Source: Notolepis coatsorum (Eukaryota > Chordata > Actinopteri > Aulopiformes > Paralepididae). From it: a stretch of 64,000 nt of DNA. Where the stretch lies: positions 100,347,480-100,411,479 of the forward strand of contig OZ020599.1 in assembly GCA_963971535.1 (NCBI GenBank), given 5' to 3'. The translations under genes and the position numbers were made by a program. Positions 11,400 to 21,786 of the stretch are shown piece by piece; the stretch's first letter is position 1, and every line of letters begins with the position of its first letter. The notes under the pieces were generated by a model. It saw only the letters and a list, made by a program, of their open reading frames with translations. It was not told the origin of the DNA and did not search any database.

Positions 11400-11790
11400 T
11401 AAATTTTTCACACACCCTAAAACGGGTAAAAGTATACCCGTTAAAGGACGGATTACGTGCAATTCGTCTAATCTGGTGTATTTGCTAAAATGTCAGTGTA
11501 ATTTTTCTTATGTCGGTAAAACAACTAGAGCCTTTAAATCAAGAATCAGTGAACACAAATGTGCAGTGAGAAATTCAGATGGAGAAATGTCGAGCTACCG
11601 ACGACTTGACAAGTGTAAACATACCGTCAACGATCTCAAATATATGGGACTAGAGTTAGTACTCAGGCCCGCGAGAGGTGGAGACAGACACAGGTTGCTG
11701 TTGCAACGTGAATGTTATTATATCCACCTGTTCAATTGCATCGAACCCAGAGGAATGAATGAGGAGAACGTTTTAACCCGTTTCCTTTAA
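11400..11790 (+). pseudogene. GIY-YIG endonuclease domain of Penelope element
   Basis: The frame reads VYLLKCQCNFSYVGKTTRAF then KSRISEHKCAVRN, matching the GIY-YIG core as it appears in Penelope elements (Tyr, Tyr-Val-Gly, Arg, and Glu-His on the following helix). It ends with GGDRHRLLLQRECYYIHLFN, a typical C-terminal piece, and a stop at 11790. The zinc-binding Cys residues at LKCQC and an upstream Cys-containing linker are partly retained. This domain cuts the insertion target in active elements. Confidence 0.8.
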
Positions 11791-12159
11791 GCACCTTATA
11801 CCTACATTATTATTTCTGGTTTAATTATGTTGTTGTTTCTAAACAAGAGGTATGTTTCTCAAGGATGCTCAATGTATAATTTGGAACCATTTAATTAAAT
11901 ATGTAAAGGGACTCAAATTAGCCCTAGAAACTAAGGGCATGTTATAGGTTATATATCAAGTTTCTGGTAATTTTGTTTTGTTTTTGATATATTTATATAT
12001 ATATATGTATAATTTGTGGATTTATGAATGGACTCTTACTTTGATTTGATCCCTTTGGTCACAATGCACCGGCACACCTGCGTCGTGATGTCATTTCCTG
12101 TCATATAATTACCTGCCAGGTGTATATAACTACCATCTTGACTGTATTACCATTGCTAG

Positions 12160-12200
12160 CCATATCACTGAAGAAGGACATAGTTCCGAAACATGTCTGT
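12160..12200 (+). ncRNA. Hammerhead-like ribozyme core (candidate)
   Basis: CTGAAGA at 12168-12174 fits the hammerhead box CUGANGA. A short GGA...TCC stem follows, then GAAAC at 12188-12192, the second conserved box. Penelope elements are known to carry small hammerheads in their terminal repeats. The stem here is only three base pairs and the stem III partner is not convincing, so activity is doubtful. Confidence 0.35.
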
Positions 12201-12369
12201 TTCCAATTCAGGCTGCCATTAAAACTATTGAACCCGAGAGTGCTGGTCCGGCTATCCTGCTTGTGTCCGTGATTGCCATGGAATGTTAACTTGCATTCCA
12301 TCCATAGAGGCAATTAGTGTCATTGTCTTTCATATGCTGGGAATGTGTTTATGTTTTTTCTGTCTTGGT

Positions 12370-14063
12370 TTGTTTTTTCAGCAGGGAGATGGAATTGTTC
12401 AACCTGATTCCAGTACATCTTCACCGATACCTGACCTATGGTCAGACACGATGTGGAAAGAACGACAGGCCAACTACCCAGATGGGAAGTTCGGCTGCAA
12501 AGTGTGCCCAGCCGTTACGAAATTATCCGTCTTCAAAAGCAGAGGTCAACGATTGGCAGCAGAATGGACTAACTATGAGATCACACACAGTGGAACAGTA
12601 AAAGCTGCTATGCTGATGTCTCTCAGGAGAAAGGTGTGTTCCCACCACACCTCAGGTGCGCATCGCCAAGCAGAACGCATTCTCAATGACGCAAAAAAAA
12701 CAGAGAATTGAGAAATCCACCGACACCATGCTCGTATCAGAACTGAAGGCTACACATAATGTTTTCAAGTCTGTGTACTTTTTAGCAGAGGCGGACAGGC
12801 CGTTTTCAGATAGTGTTGAGGTGCTGGATTTACTAGAGGAAACTGGGTGTGACATTGGCTTCAGCTTGCACTCAAGAGAGAGTGCAGCAAACATCACCAA
12901 GCATATAGGTACAGAACGAAATATGCAAACACATAACATCCATAGAAGGTAACATTTCAGTTCTGATTGATGAGTCAACTACCCTTGGTGATAAAACTAC
13001 ACTGATTGTGTACCTCAAAGCTGAAAGTGACAAGCACCTGGACCCAGAGTTCTTATTTTTAGATCTGATTGAACTTCCCAACCAAAAAGCAGAAACAATT
13101 ATGCACCATCTGTTGAAATGCCTCAGTGAACATGGCTTTGATGATGCATATTTGAAGAAGCACTTGGTTGCATTTGCAAGTGATGGAGCCAGTGTCATGT
13201 TGGGACGCAAAGCTGGTATAGCTGCAAAACTGTCGGAACTGTATCCTAATATATTGACCTGGCATTGCTTAAATCACCGGCTGGAACTTGCTGTAGGTGA
13301 CAGTTAATGATATCACAGCTATGAACCATTTCCAGATGTTTATGGATAAATTGTATACAGTGTACAGTAGATCAGCCCTAAACCAAGAGCAACTGAAAGT
13401 GTGTGCAGCCAGCCTGGAAAAACAAGTGGGACGAATTGGCCGTGTGCTAGACACAAGATGGGTATCCAGTTCTTTCCGCACAGTGTCTGCAGTGTGGGAT
13501 GGTTATGATGCACTTTGTGCTCACTTCAGCATGGCAATGACAGATGAGACGCCAGAGCTCCGATATGTTTTCCTATGAAGGTCTATTCAGGAAAATTACT
13601 TCATATCAGTTTTTTTCTAGATTTAGCACTGCTGTACGACACCCTAAGTGAGTTAAGCATTCTTTCAGAAGCGCTGCAAAACGCCAAATGACACTAACCT
13701 CTGCAGACAAACGTATGAGGCATTGCATTAAATTCATTGATGCAATGGGAGAAAAACAAGGCAACAAAGTCCTTGAAGCTGAAACTGCAGTAAAAGAAGG
13801 TAAATTTGGCACAGTTAGAGACCGAAAATGGTTTCAATCAACCGGAAACAGTTTATCAGAATTGCACAAAAGTAATTCCATGTAGCACTGCAGAATGTGA
13901 AAGGGGATTCAGTGCCATGAATCAAATTATCTCCCCAAGCCGCACACGGTTAATGATTTCACGGGTAGCATATTTGATGTTCATTAAGATCAACAGGCCA
14001 CCTCGAAGGTTCTGGGATCCAACAACATGTCACAACTTGGCTGAGAGCCCATCGCTCAGCTGA
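12370..14063 (+). pseudogene. hAT-type transposase remnant (KIAA1586-like)
   Basis: Frames on the + strand combine into a hAT-like transposase. Near 12450 is a zinc-finger-like start (FGCKVCP with later Cys/His). The middle has LNHRLELAVGD, preceded by VAFASDGASVMLGRKAGIAA, the region of the second catalytic Asp and the CxxH motif. The end has STAECERGFSAMNQIISPSR and SRVAYLMFIKINRPP, the C-terminal dimerisation domain. This arrangement resembles KIAA1586/ZBED-like hAT-derived proteins. At least four frameshifts and stops (near 12700, 12950, 13305 and 13580) make it non-coding. No terminal inverted repeats or target duplication were found. Confidence 0.7.
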
Positions 14064-14395
14064 GGACAAGAGAACGAGAAGAGCAAACCCTAAATATAGG
14101 CCCAGGACCAATTGGTGGAGGCATACTTGAGCTGTGGAACCTCTCACTATGTGACAAATAGTCCCGACTGGAAGGTTGTACCATTTTCAACAAAGGCAAA
14201 TATTGATTAAATAGCTTTGATAAACCAGGTCTTACTGTACCCATTGGTGGGGGCTTGCTTGACTGTTTTGAAACCACTGTTGTGAAACAAATTACATTGA
14301 AACAATTTAAGTGACTTTTTCCCCCTTCTCAAAATAAAGAACTTCAAGTAAACACAAGTTGTCTGATTATTTTAAGTTTGCTTTTGTGTGTAAAA

Positions 14396-14514
14396 CAATT
14401 TCTTTAATTGAATTAACTTAAACTAAATACAAACTAAATTAACAATGTAACTTACATTGTTAATTTAGTTTGTATTTACTTTTCTAGTTTAAGTTGATTC
14501 AATTAAAGAAATTG
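14396..14514. repeat. AT-rich palindrome, MITE-like
   Basis: Two arms of about 55-60 bp (14396-14450 and 14451-14514) are near-perfect inverted copies with essentially no loop; the right arm has a few extra bases. The arms contain AACTTAAACTAAATACAAAC and its complement. It is probably a short fold-back MITE. Confidence 0.8.
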
Positions 14515-14805
14515 TAACTATATTACATTTAAAACATTGTTTGTTTTTCAACCATATCTGTTGACAATAATTTATTTATATATTGAAGGCTACATCCTGC
14601 TACCTTTTTCAGCTTCTCTATTTCAAGGCAATATTTACAAAAAACAAAAACAAACTAAATCTGTTCTGTGCGCGTGCGTGCACGTGGCGTTTGGGCAGTT
14701 CCCATATTACGACTGCACCACTGATGGTGAGTGAATGAATGAATACAATTTGTGCCATGGTATTGTATTGAACAGCTTGTCAGTGTCGTATCCTTCATAT
14801 TTCAG

Positions 14806-14983
14806 CAAACAAAAAGAGGGCCGATATGGCCAAGACGGGGGGAGGACCCAAGACTCCAGATTTAACTCCTGCCGAGGAGCTGGCCCTCCAGCACAATAGG
14901 GGTAGACCCATTATGGAGGGCATAGCTGGGGGCAGCTCCTCCGGAGAGGTTTGGAGTGATGCAAGGAGCCCTCATCTCAAAAG
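14806..14983 (+). pseudogene. Myb/trihelix-like exon (Harbinger ORF2-type)
   Basis: After an acceptor-like TTCATATTTCAG at 14805 the frame reads NKKRADMAKTGGGPKTPDL, TPAEELALQHNRGRPIMEGI and AGGSSSGEVW. A Lys-rich stretch then GGGP, followed by an acidic 'TPAEELAL' helix and a Glu-Gly-Ile-Gly-Gly turn, is the region after the Myb/trihelix domain in Harbinger-type accessory proteins and related host proteins. A possible donor lies at 14984 and the frame stops at 14987. The Myb domain itself was not found upstream. Confidence 0.5.
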
Positions 14984-15143
14984 GTAGAAGCACATCTTGG
15001 TTTGATGATTTTTTTGTGTCAAATAAAAACAAAGGTTATTTGAATGATTTCCTTGGCGATTCTAGTTTAAGAGAAAAAAATCGCCCAGCCTTACTTTTCA
15101 TTATTGTTTTTGTAACTGTCCCCCATGTTGTTGTCGTCTTCAG

Positions 15144-15307
15144 TACAGCTTCACTGCCAGCTTTGTGGAGATCTATAACAAAGCCCCCGCGACCTCCTCT
15201 ACACCGGCAAGGCCAAGGAGAGGCCAGAGTATGAGATCCGCAAGTCTGTCACCAACGAGATCTCCGTGACCAACCTTGACTACAAGAGCGTCACCACAGA
15301 GGACCAG
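15144..15307 (+). pseudogene. kifc1: KIFC1 motor-domain exon, 1-bp frameshift
   Basis: KIFC1 is a minus-end-directed kinesin-14 that bundles spindle microtubules. After a clear acceptor (GTTGTCGTCTTCAG) the frame gives YSFTASFVEIYNKAP. In the next frame it continues RDLLYTGKAKERPEYEIRKS and NEISVTNLDYKSVTTEDQ up to a GT donor. This matches the motor segment 'SFxASxVEIYNETxRDLL'. The exon is 164 bp where an in-frame version would be 165, so one base is missing near 15188. Neighbouring KIFC1 exons were not seen on either side. It is either a stray pseudo-exon, part of a decayed gene, or a sequencing error in a real exon. Confidence 0.85.
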
Positions 15308-15332
15308 GTACACGGATCTCGGAGGATGAAGG

Positions 15333-15483
15333 AGCCGGTTAACCCTTTCACTGCCACACTACAGAAGGTTAACCCTTTACTATCACACTACCAACGGTAG
15401 TGTGATAGTAAAGGGTTAACCGTTTGGTAGTGCGGCAGTGAAGGGGTTAACCTGTGTATTGTCGCAGTGAAAGGGTTAACCCA
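15333..15483. repeat. Palindromic GGTTAACC minisatellite
   Basis: Several copies of a block built on AGGGTTAACC and CACTACC/GGTAGTG occur in both orientations, so the stretch folds back on itself with arms such as TTACTATCACACTACC and its complement. Related arrays occur at 33630-33745, 61345-61447 and 63505-63680. Confidence 0.8.
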
Positions 15484-15494
15484 GGGAGGCGTAT

Positions 15495-16171
15495 ATAAAT
15501 ATTATTTATTGATCCCCTTGGGGAAATTCTGGCATCATTGCAGTAGGGGGAGGTATGGGAAGGGTAATGGTATAAAAACATAAAATTAGGAAAAAATGAA
15601 ACGATATAACTCTGAATATGAGAAATAAATTGTAAACAATATTATTATATAATTAAATGGTATACACAAGAGGTGGTATGTTATTTGTATATATATATAT
15701 ATAACCATGGACCATTATCCAGATTTAGTACATAAAGAAATAATTTTGAGTTAGTTGATCGACAAGCTTGTAAAATGGTCTTTCCTACATGCTCCCTTTT
15801 CAAGAAATTACTCGTTCAGCTTGAAAAGGCATAAAAAAAACCTGACCAATTAAGCCCAACGGGCCCGGTACAGGGCCGAGATTCATATCACGCCATAAAA
15901 CGATCAATACGGAACGTATTAATTAATGTTGCGTAACTGTCAAAACGGCAATAAACGTGTGTATTTTCAGCACTAGGTTTGTTTACCAATGATTTTAAGC
16001 CCTAGACATATATATTTTTTTAAGTTCCTAATTCACTAACAGGCGGACAGACGAGGAGGAGACTGACTGCGTTTTTTGGTGATGTGGTAAAAGCAAGTTG
16101 TGGAAACTAATACTCTTATCCAACTCACTCCCTGTGGGTGGTATTTGGACTAAATCAATGCATTCCTTTAG
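15495..16171. other. LINE-tail-like repeat and unassigned DNA
   Basis: At about 15503 TTATTTATTGATCCCCTTGG matches a common fish LINE 3' tail ('tttattgatcccc...gggaaattc'). The rest, to about 16170, is AT-rich with a (TA)n run near 15690 and shows no coding pattern. Confidence 0.4.
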
Positions 16172-16327
16172 GCAGGTACTGGACCACGGCCGGAGCCTGG
16201 CCCCTCTCACTCTGCTGGAACTGGGGATGTGGAGGTGAGTTATCATTTAATACCCTCACATTGTGAGGAGAGGTCCGAGTTCAGTTGCCATCTGACCACC
16301 ACACATTAATTCTCTCTTTTAATTTAG

Positions 16328-16497
16328 AACGACGTGAAAGTGTGCAGGCACTATATAAGCGGTACTTGCGGGCGGAGATATCGTTCCTCGCGTCAGAGTC
16401 GGCGTCCCGGAATGCGTACCGCCGGCTCAAGATGCTTAAACTCCAGAAAGAAATTAAATTGCTTGATCGGCAGCTGGATGCAAGTGTAACCATGTGA
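16328..16497 (+). pseudogene. Terminal coding exon, helical (accessory transposon-like)
   Basis: A polypyrimidine tract and AG at 16327 precede an open frame ending at a TGA at 16497. It reads ERRESVQALYKRYLRAEIS, SESASRNAYRRLKMLKLQKE and IKLLDRQLD, an amphipathic, probably coiled-coil C-terminus. Similar Leu/Lys/Arg-rich tails close Harbinger Myb-like accessory proteins, and a related exon lies at 14806, but a direct link is not shown. A further possible exon at 16172-16233 ends in a good GTGAGT donor. Confidence 0.4.
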
Positions 16498-17289
16498 AGC
16501 TTTGCCTAAAGTATTTGTGAGCTTTGGCATGAAATGCAACTTAACTGAAATTGTATATAATATACAATGTTAGATCACCTCTACATGAAATAAGCCATTT
16601 CTAAATGACATGAGATTTGCTATACCTTGCTCGAAGCTGTGGCACAGTGCAGACTCTCTGAATACTCTGGAGTCATGGACGGAGCCCGGCCACTTGGCCT
16701 CAACATTGGTGATGAGGCAGGTGGAGTCACAGATCATCTAAGATTAATTACGGTCAAGTCATGGGTATTGTACAGTACATGGGTAGCCATACAGCAGGCA
16801 ATTGCAAGGTCCATGATGACCCCTATGTTCAAATAAATATGATTGTTTTTATAGCAATGTAATTTGAGGGAAATTCCAGTAGTTCATTTTGTGTCCTGTA
16901 CTGTTGTAATTGTGTAGAGACTGTCCTGCTCCACTATATCACAGACCACAACTTCTCCCTTAAAACTTGCATCGCTTCACATCTATGACACTGTGTCCTT
17001 GTTTTCTTTCAACAGGTTACGGATTAAAGCAGCGAAGCAACAACAGTAACACAGGTTAGGTATATAACATATCCATTGCTGTCCACTAAATTATTACCTA
17101 TATACTGTATATTATTATTAAAAGAAATTAACCGGCAACCTAACCTTCTATATAGCCTTTAAGCCACAGCTTTCTTATCAATCGCCTCTAATGCACTGAA
17201 GTGACATTTGACTACAATACCATATTGTAATTAATTAAAAATCAAACAACATTAGACTGTTCTACACTTAATTCCTACTCATTCCATTT
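16498..17289. other. No gene recognised
   Basis: AT-rich unassigned sequence. The ORF at 16627-16836 has no family features I recognise. Short TATA-rich words recur near 16550 and 17100. Confidence 0.4.
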
Positions 17290-18371
17290 CTTAGATTGTA
17301 CAGAATCCAACGTCACAGAAGAACATTCTGATCACCTTCCTCCCTCCCAAACCAAAAAAGAGAATTCCTTTCCTTGTTCCTTGTCATGCACCATTTTCAA
17401 GCCAAGCTAACATGCAGCGGCATTCACGTTCAATGCATCCATCAAAGACCGCTAATGAACCAATTTTTTGTGTGGACCCAAGGAAAGGGATTTACTTCAC
17501 CGCAAAAGACAACACTGGACAGAGAGAGCCCCTATTCATTAATGTAAATCGTATCAGTCGCAGATTATAGACTGAGGTGGAAACTGTAGAGAGTTTATGT
17601 CAGTGGCAAATGCAAGTGCTTTGCCGGGAAAATAATGTTTGCATTTGGAGAGAATTCGTTCTGCTCAACCCAGTGAGCTATACCTCCAACACTGATTTCG
17701 TCATCTCTGGAAGACATGTTTGAGAAGAAGCTGCTAAGCACCAGCCGTGTAGACGAGTGCAAAGACACAAACAAGAGAGCCTCTGAGGAGGGAGTCATCT
17801 CTGTGTATCCGGTCTTCTATGGTGACCATGGGTATTCAAAAAGGTACATTTATTTTTCTGTCTACACTGGCAAGACAGACAGTTGGTGTATATTTGGGAG
17901 AACCCGAGTCACTTTTGATTCATTGGCTGGGAAATGGTCCCGTCAGTGCCGGGCCACTGAACGACGATGTGTGCACAGGTGCATGAGCATGTGATACCTG
18001 TGTACCAGGTACAGCAACATCTCCTGAGAGGAACTGAAGAGTCACTTAATCAAAACGTGGAACAAAGGGACCAAGTGGAGGTCGAAGACGATGACAGTGG
18101 CTGTAGTGAAGATATTCCACCCGTCTTCACAACTGGTGAAGTCGTCCGTATGACGGAATACTTGTTTGAGAACAAGAGGATTCCCGAGACACTCTCCGAA
18201 AATCCCACAAAAGAAGATTGTGAGATACCAACAAAACTTAAACCAGAGGAGGCCACCTGCCCCTATTGCCCAGGTCCCACACCACCAGAGCTCTCTGAAA
18301 GCCAACTGCTCACCAGGAGAGGGCTTATTTATGGGATCTTTACAGTGCATAAAGGTGTGCTTGTATGTTGA
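17290..18371 (+). pseudogene. HMGXB3-like transposon-type coding region
   Basis: Segments read like uncharacterised fish proteins annotated as HMG domain-containing 3-like. A C2H2-like piece (APFSSQANMQRHSRSMHP) lies near 17400 and FCVDPRKGIYFTAKD near 17470. At 17830-17990 are VYTGKTDSWCIFGRTRVTF and WSRQCRATERRCVHRCMSM, a Cys/His cluster like a SWIM finger. In another frame come acidic sequence and CPYCPGPTPPELSESQLLT with GLIYGIFTVHKG near 18260-18350. Frames change near 17990. Proteins of this type occur in many copies in fish genomes, probably as parts of large DNA transposons. The catalytic region is not present here. Confidence 0.5.
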
Positions 18372-18711
18372 TTTGGTAAGGAAGGTTATGTATGAAAAAG
18401 GAGATTGTGCTGCACTGTATTAAAAGTATAATCTGTATTGCCGTCAAACAGCGACAAGCTTTTTGGAAAGCTTGATCATGGGGCAAGGACACACACAGAT
18501 AGACACTGACATACACACACAAACTATTTTGGCACGCCTACTTGAATCACAACTCGTGAATCATTTGTCGGACCCTCTTGTTGGAGGCATCATTGCTCTC
18601 AGCTGAGAGTTCCTAATGGCTAGCTCAGCCCCTATGCTTTAGCCCTGCTGCCTTTCTTAACTCATCAACCATTTGACCCATAGTGTTCGAGGAGTGTATG
18701 GAAATTACCAC

Positions 18712-18955
18712 CAAGTAGAGCAGTCGTCTGGTAATCCAGAGGTTCGATTCACGCTCCTTCCAGGCAGCTTGTCGAAGTGTCCTTGATCAAGACACTTAAC
18801 CCCTAATTGCTCCCAATGAGCAGGTTGGCACCTTGCATGGTCTCCTCTGCCATCGTTGTGTGAAAGTGTGAGTGAATGGGTCAAATGTGCGTAACTTCTA
18901 AAGCGCTTTGGATAAAAGCGCTAAATAAATGCAGCCATTTACCATTTAGATGTAT
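18712..18955 (+). mobile_element. tRNA-derived SINE
   Basis: The head has a pol III A-box-like GTAGAGCAGTCG and B-box-like GGTTCGATTC. The body contains GTGTCCTTGATCAAGACACT and the tail AAAGCGCTTTGGATAAAAGC then CTAAATAAATGCA. This body is widespread in ray-finned fish. It is distinct from the SINE family at 37.9, 55.1, 59.1 and 61.5 kb. Confidence 0.75.
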
Positions 18956-19159
18956 ATAGATCTTTGATTTTTTTGTTATGATTATTGTACATACATATTT
19001 TTTCTATAGCACCTTTAAACTTACATTTCTATTGTTCATGTTAAATTAAAGTTTTTTACTATTAAGTTGTCACCTGTCATTCCTTAAAAAAGCAAACATT
19101 TTCCTGAAGGAATTGTATGGGCTAGCAAGGTGGAGAAGGTAGAGAAGGTGCAGGTCCGG

Positions 19160-20095
19160 TCCTGCACTGTCCTGCTACTGTTTAATCACTGATGCACTGG
19201 CCAAAGTAACCTAGAGACGGTGATCCATGCCTTTGTCACCACTCGCCTCGACTACTGCAATGCCCTTTACACGGGCATCGACAAATCCTTGCTTCGCCGC
19301 CTACAACTGGTGCAGAACGCAGCCGCGCGCCTCCTCACCAACAAAAAAACATGAACATATCAGCCCAGTTTTGGCCTCGCTCCACTGGCTGCCTGTCCGC
19401 TTTAGGATCGATTTTAAATTAGCCCGAAATGTTTTTAAATGACTAAATGGCACGGCTCCTCCCTATCTGTCCGAACTCCTGCACCGCCACACCCCCCACC
19501 GATCCCTCAGATCAGCTGTCCTGGTGGTGCCTAGAACTAGGCTCAAGACTAGGGGAGACGGAGCTTTCTCCACCACAGCGCCTAGACTGTGGAACAGCCT
19601 CCCCCTCAGCGTGATTTAAAACCTACCTGTTCTCCTTGGCCTTCCCCCCCACTTAATCACCACTAGACCCCTGGCCCTTCTATCATTTGTTTTACTGTGT
19701 CCTACCTGTTTATTACTTTCATTGCTTTACTATGTTTTTAATCTTATCTTGAATCACATTATTTTGTTTTTATTACTTTCATTGCTTTATTATGTTTTTA
19801 ATCTTATATCTTGCATCACATTATTTTGTTTTTATCAACTTGCCTGTAAAGCACTTGGTGCCAGCTGCCACTGCCTGGAAATGTGCTATATAAATAAAAT
19901 TGACTTGACTTGGCCTGCTACTGTTTAATCACTAATGCACTGTCCTGCAACTGTTTAATCACTGTGATGCACTGTCCTGCTACTGTTTAATCACTGTGAT
20001 GCACTGTCCTGCTACTGTTTAATCACTGATGCACTGTCCTGCACTGTCATGCTACTGTGATGCACTGTCCTGCTACCGTTTCATCACTGTCCTGC
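19160..20095. repeat. Minisatellite split by an L2 insertion
   Basis: Units of about 30 bp containing CTGCTACTGTTTAATCACTG and GATGCACTGTC are present at about 19160-19199 and again from 19913 to 20095. The intervening 715 bp are an L2 3' end. The array was therefore present before the LINE arrived. Confidence 0.8.
19197..19912 (+). mobile_element. L2-type LINE 3' end
   Basis: The + strand encodes the L2 C-terminal region: VIHAFVTTRLDYCNALYTGI, LQLVQNAAARLLT, HISPVLASLHWLPVRFRID and APRLWNSLPLS, with one frameshift at the run of A near 19350. The tail has CTTATTTTG-rich repeats and ends in GTGCTATATAAATAAAATTG followed by short CTTGACTTG-like words. It is truncated 5' of the RT. Confidence 0.85.
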
Positions 20096-20140
20096 ACAGT
20101 ACAGGACACAAAATGATTTAACTCTTATAAGTAGGCCTAC

Positions 20141-20807
20141 CTGCACATTAATGCTGTGAAAGCCTTTTCGATTCACAAAATCACCCTTGCTTGGGCCAGA
20201 GGGTGCTTTGAGTTTGATGTGCGTGCAGTCCACTGCGCCAATGACATTTGGAAACTCTGCATAATAATAAGCTCCGTAATCAATAGTGATATATAGGAAT
20301 GCACTTTCATTAAATGGTGAAATATTGAATAACTCAATTACCCGCAATTCCATAGAAGCCCTCTTTGACTACATTCACTTGGACATGGCCAGGGAATGTA
20401 ATGAAGACATCCATGAACTTCTTCAAGGCCAAATATACTTTGTGAACAGCACAGCATGCAGCGGCTTGGCTGATGTTCTCTGCATCGCCTACAGTGTACA
20501 GAAAAGTACCACTGGCAAAGAAACGCAAGGCAATGCAGACAGTCTGGGAGACACTCAATGCTCTGCTGCGGCGTGTTTGATTAACAAGGTAAGGCCCAAG
20601 AAGGTCTTGGAGGTAAATGATTCCTTGTCGGCTGAATCTATAGCACTCGTACAGGAACTCATTAGTATAAGCTAGCGGATCTTGGCGATCTCTAAGCACT
20701 CTCGCTCTATGAAATGCTAATCGGACTATGATTGCTCCTTCGTCAATAGGATCTCTGAGGAAGGGAGCTGCCATTTCTTTGCGAGGGCGTGACCACAATC
20801 CATGCAT
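20141..20807 (-). pseudogene. HARBI1-like transposase, 5' exons only
   Basis: Exon 1 (20807 to 20342) starts at an ATG and encodes FLRDPIDEGAIIVRLAFHRA, FSRQGIIYLQDLLGPYL and VCIALRFFASGTFLYTVGD up to KEGFYGIA. An 85-bp intron (20257-20341) with GT and a good CAG acceptor follows. Exon 2 (20256 to 20141) gives EFPNVIGAVDCTHIKLKAP, with the first catalytic Asp in GAVDCTH, and ends in HSINVQ at a GTAGGC donor. Reading frames and splice sites are intact in what remains. The later exons carrying the other two catalytic acidic residues are not present. Confidence 0.8.
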
Positions 20808-21356
20808 AGCGCTTCAATTTATGCTTGAATGAAACAATCCAGGCGCTCCGTTAAACATCCACAGCGGAGAATATGAAAGGAATCAGAGCCAAACGAGCGA
20901 TATTAAAAACATCCCCGCAGGATTCACATTTGCAATGCTCAGACATTATTAAAATAACCACATAATGTGTATATTGCACCTTGCGAGCGCCGTATATATA
21001 ACGTGCATTATTTAGGACGAAGTAAATTTTGTATCAGCATTTTACGTCTATTATTTTACATTTCAAAAGCCCCCTCTAGAAAAACGAAGCACAAAAACAT
21101 AATTCAGAATGGTATAATGGGATCTACACTGATAATTATTTCAGGAAGCGAGCTGGCATTTCTTTGCGAGGGTATGGCCATGCAGTATCCAGCTAACTGA
21201 ACTTAACCCTGCTCTGGAGCAGGTTCAAACTTTTGGATCTGTTGCCATAGCGACTTAGAAAATCAGACGTTGGGGAACGGAAATGTCTGGCTTAAGTCAA
21301 GCTATGCTGAAAATTATCCGGCTAACTCAGTTAGCCAGGTACGAGGAACAGGGCCC
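20141..21356 (-). mobile_element. PIF/Harbinger transposon, partial
   Basis: The transposase exons lie at 20141-20807 on the minus strand. Upstream of them the sequence runs to GGAACAGGGCCCTG at about 21345-21358, which resembles the GGGCCCTGTTCC terminus of fish Harbinger elements. The opposite terminus and the last transposase exons are missing; the minisatellite at 19.9-20.1 kb occupies that position. Confidence 0.65.
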
Positions 21357-21486
21357 TGGACACGCTACCATTTCCAAATCAAATGTATATAATAGGTCAA
21401 AACAGAGGATATGGAGAGGGCTTCAGCGTTCTTATTTTGTTTCAGGTAGGTGCTCTTTGGATTAAATCCAGGGTAGGATTCGCTTA

Positions 21487-21729
21487 TAAAAAGGTTGAGA
21501 TCCAAGGCAGCTCTACAATTTTTTAAAAAGCCTTTATTTATTGGCTTACATTTAGAAAAATCTTTTAAAAAAACCGACTTTCGGCCTACATTGCCTTCTT
21601 CAGGCCTGAAGAAGGCCATGTAGGCAGAAACATGTCGGTTTTTTTTAAAAAGATTTTTCTAAATAATGTAAGCCAATAAATAAAGGCTTTTTAAAAAATT
21701 GTAGAGCTGCCTTGGATCTCAACCTTTCT
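21487..21729. repeat. Long palindrome made of Penelope-type 3' ends
   Basis: Two arms of about 120 bp (21487-21604 and 21605-21729) are near-perfect inverted copies meeting at AGGCCT. Each arm holds CTGAAGAAGGC, a GAAA box, AATAAATAAAGGC and GTAGAGCTGCCTTGGATCTC. CTGAAGAAGGC...GAAAC...AATAAAGG is the usual 3' signature of Penelope-like elements, so this looks like two 3' ends joined head to head. Confidence 0.8.
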
Positions 21730-21786
21730 TGTATATAATAGGTATTATGTTTCATCATGAAACATAGTTTCATGATGAAACTATGT

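Larger units (their letters stand above)
9053..12260 (+). mobile_element. Penelope-like element with GIY-YIG nuclease
   Basis: Contains a coiled-coil-like N-terminal ORF, a Penelope RT, a GIY-YIG endonuclease and a 3' region with a hammerhead-like core. The order is that of an endonuclease-positive Penelope-like element. The ORF is broken in at least five places. The 3' end is placed near 12260 by loss of the family-like sequence; the 5' repeat was not recognised. Confidence 0.8.
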
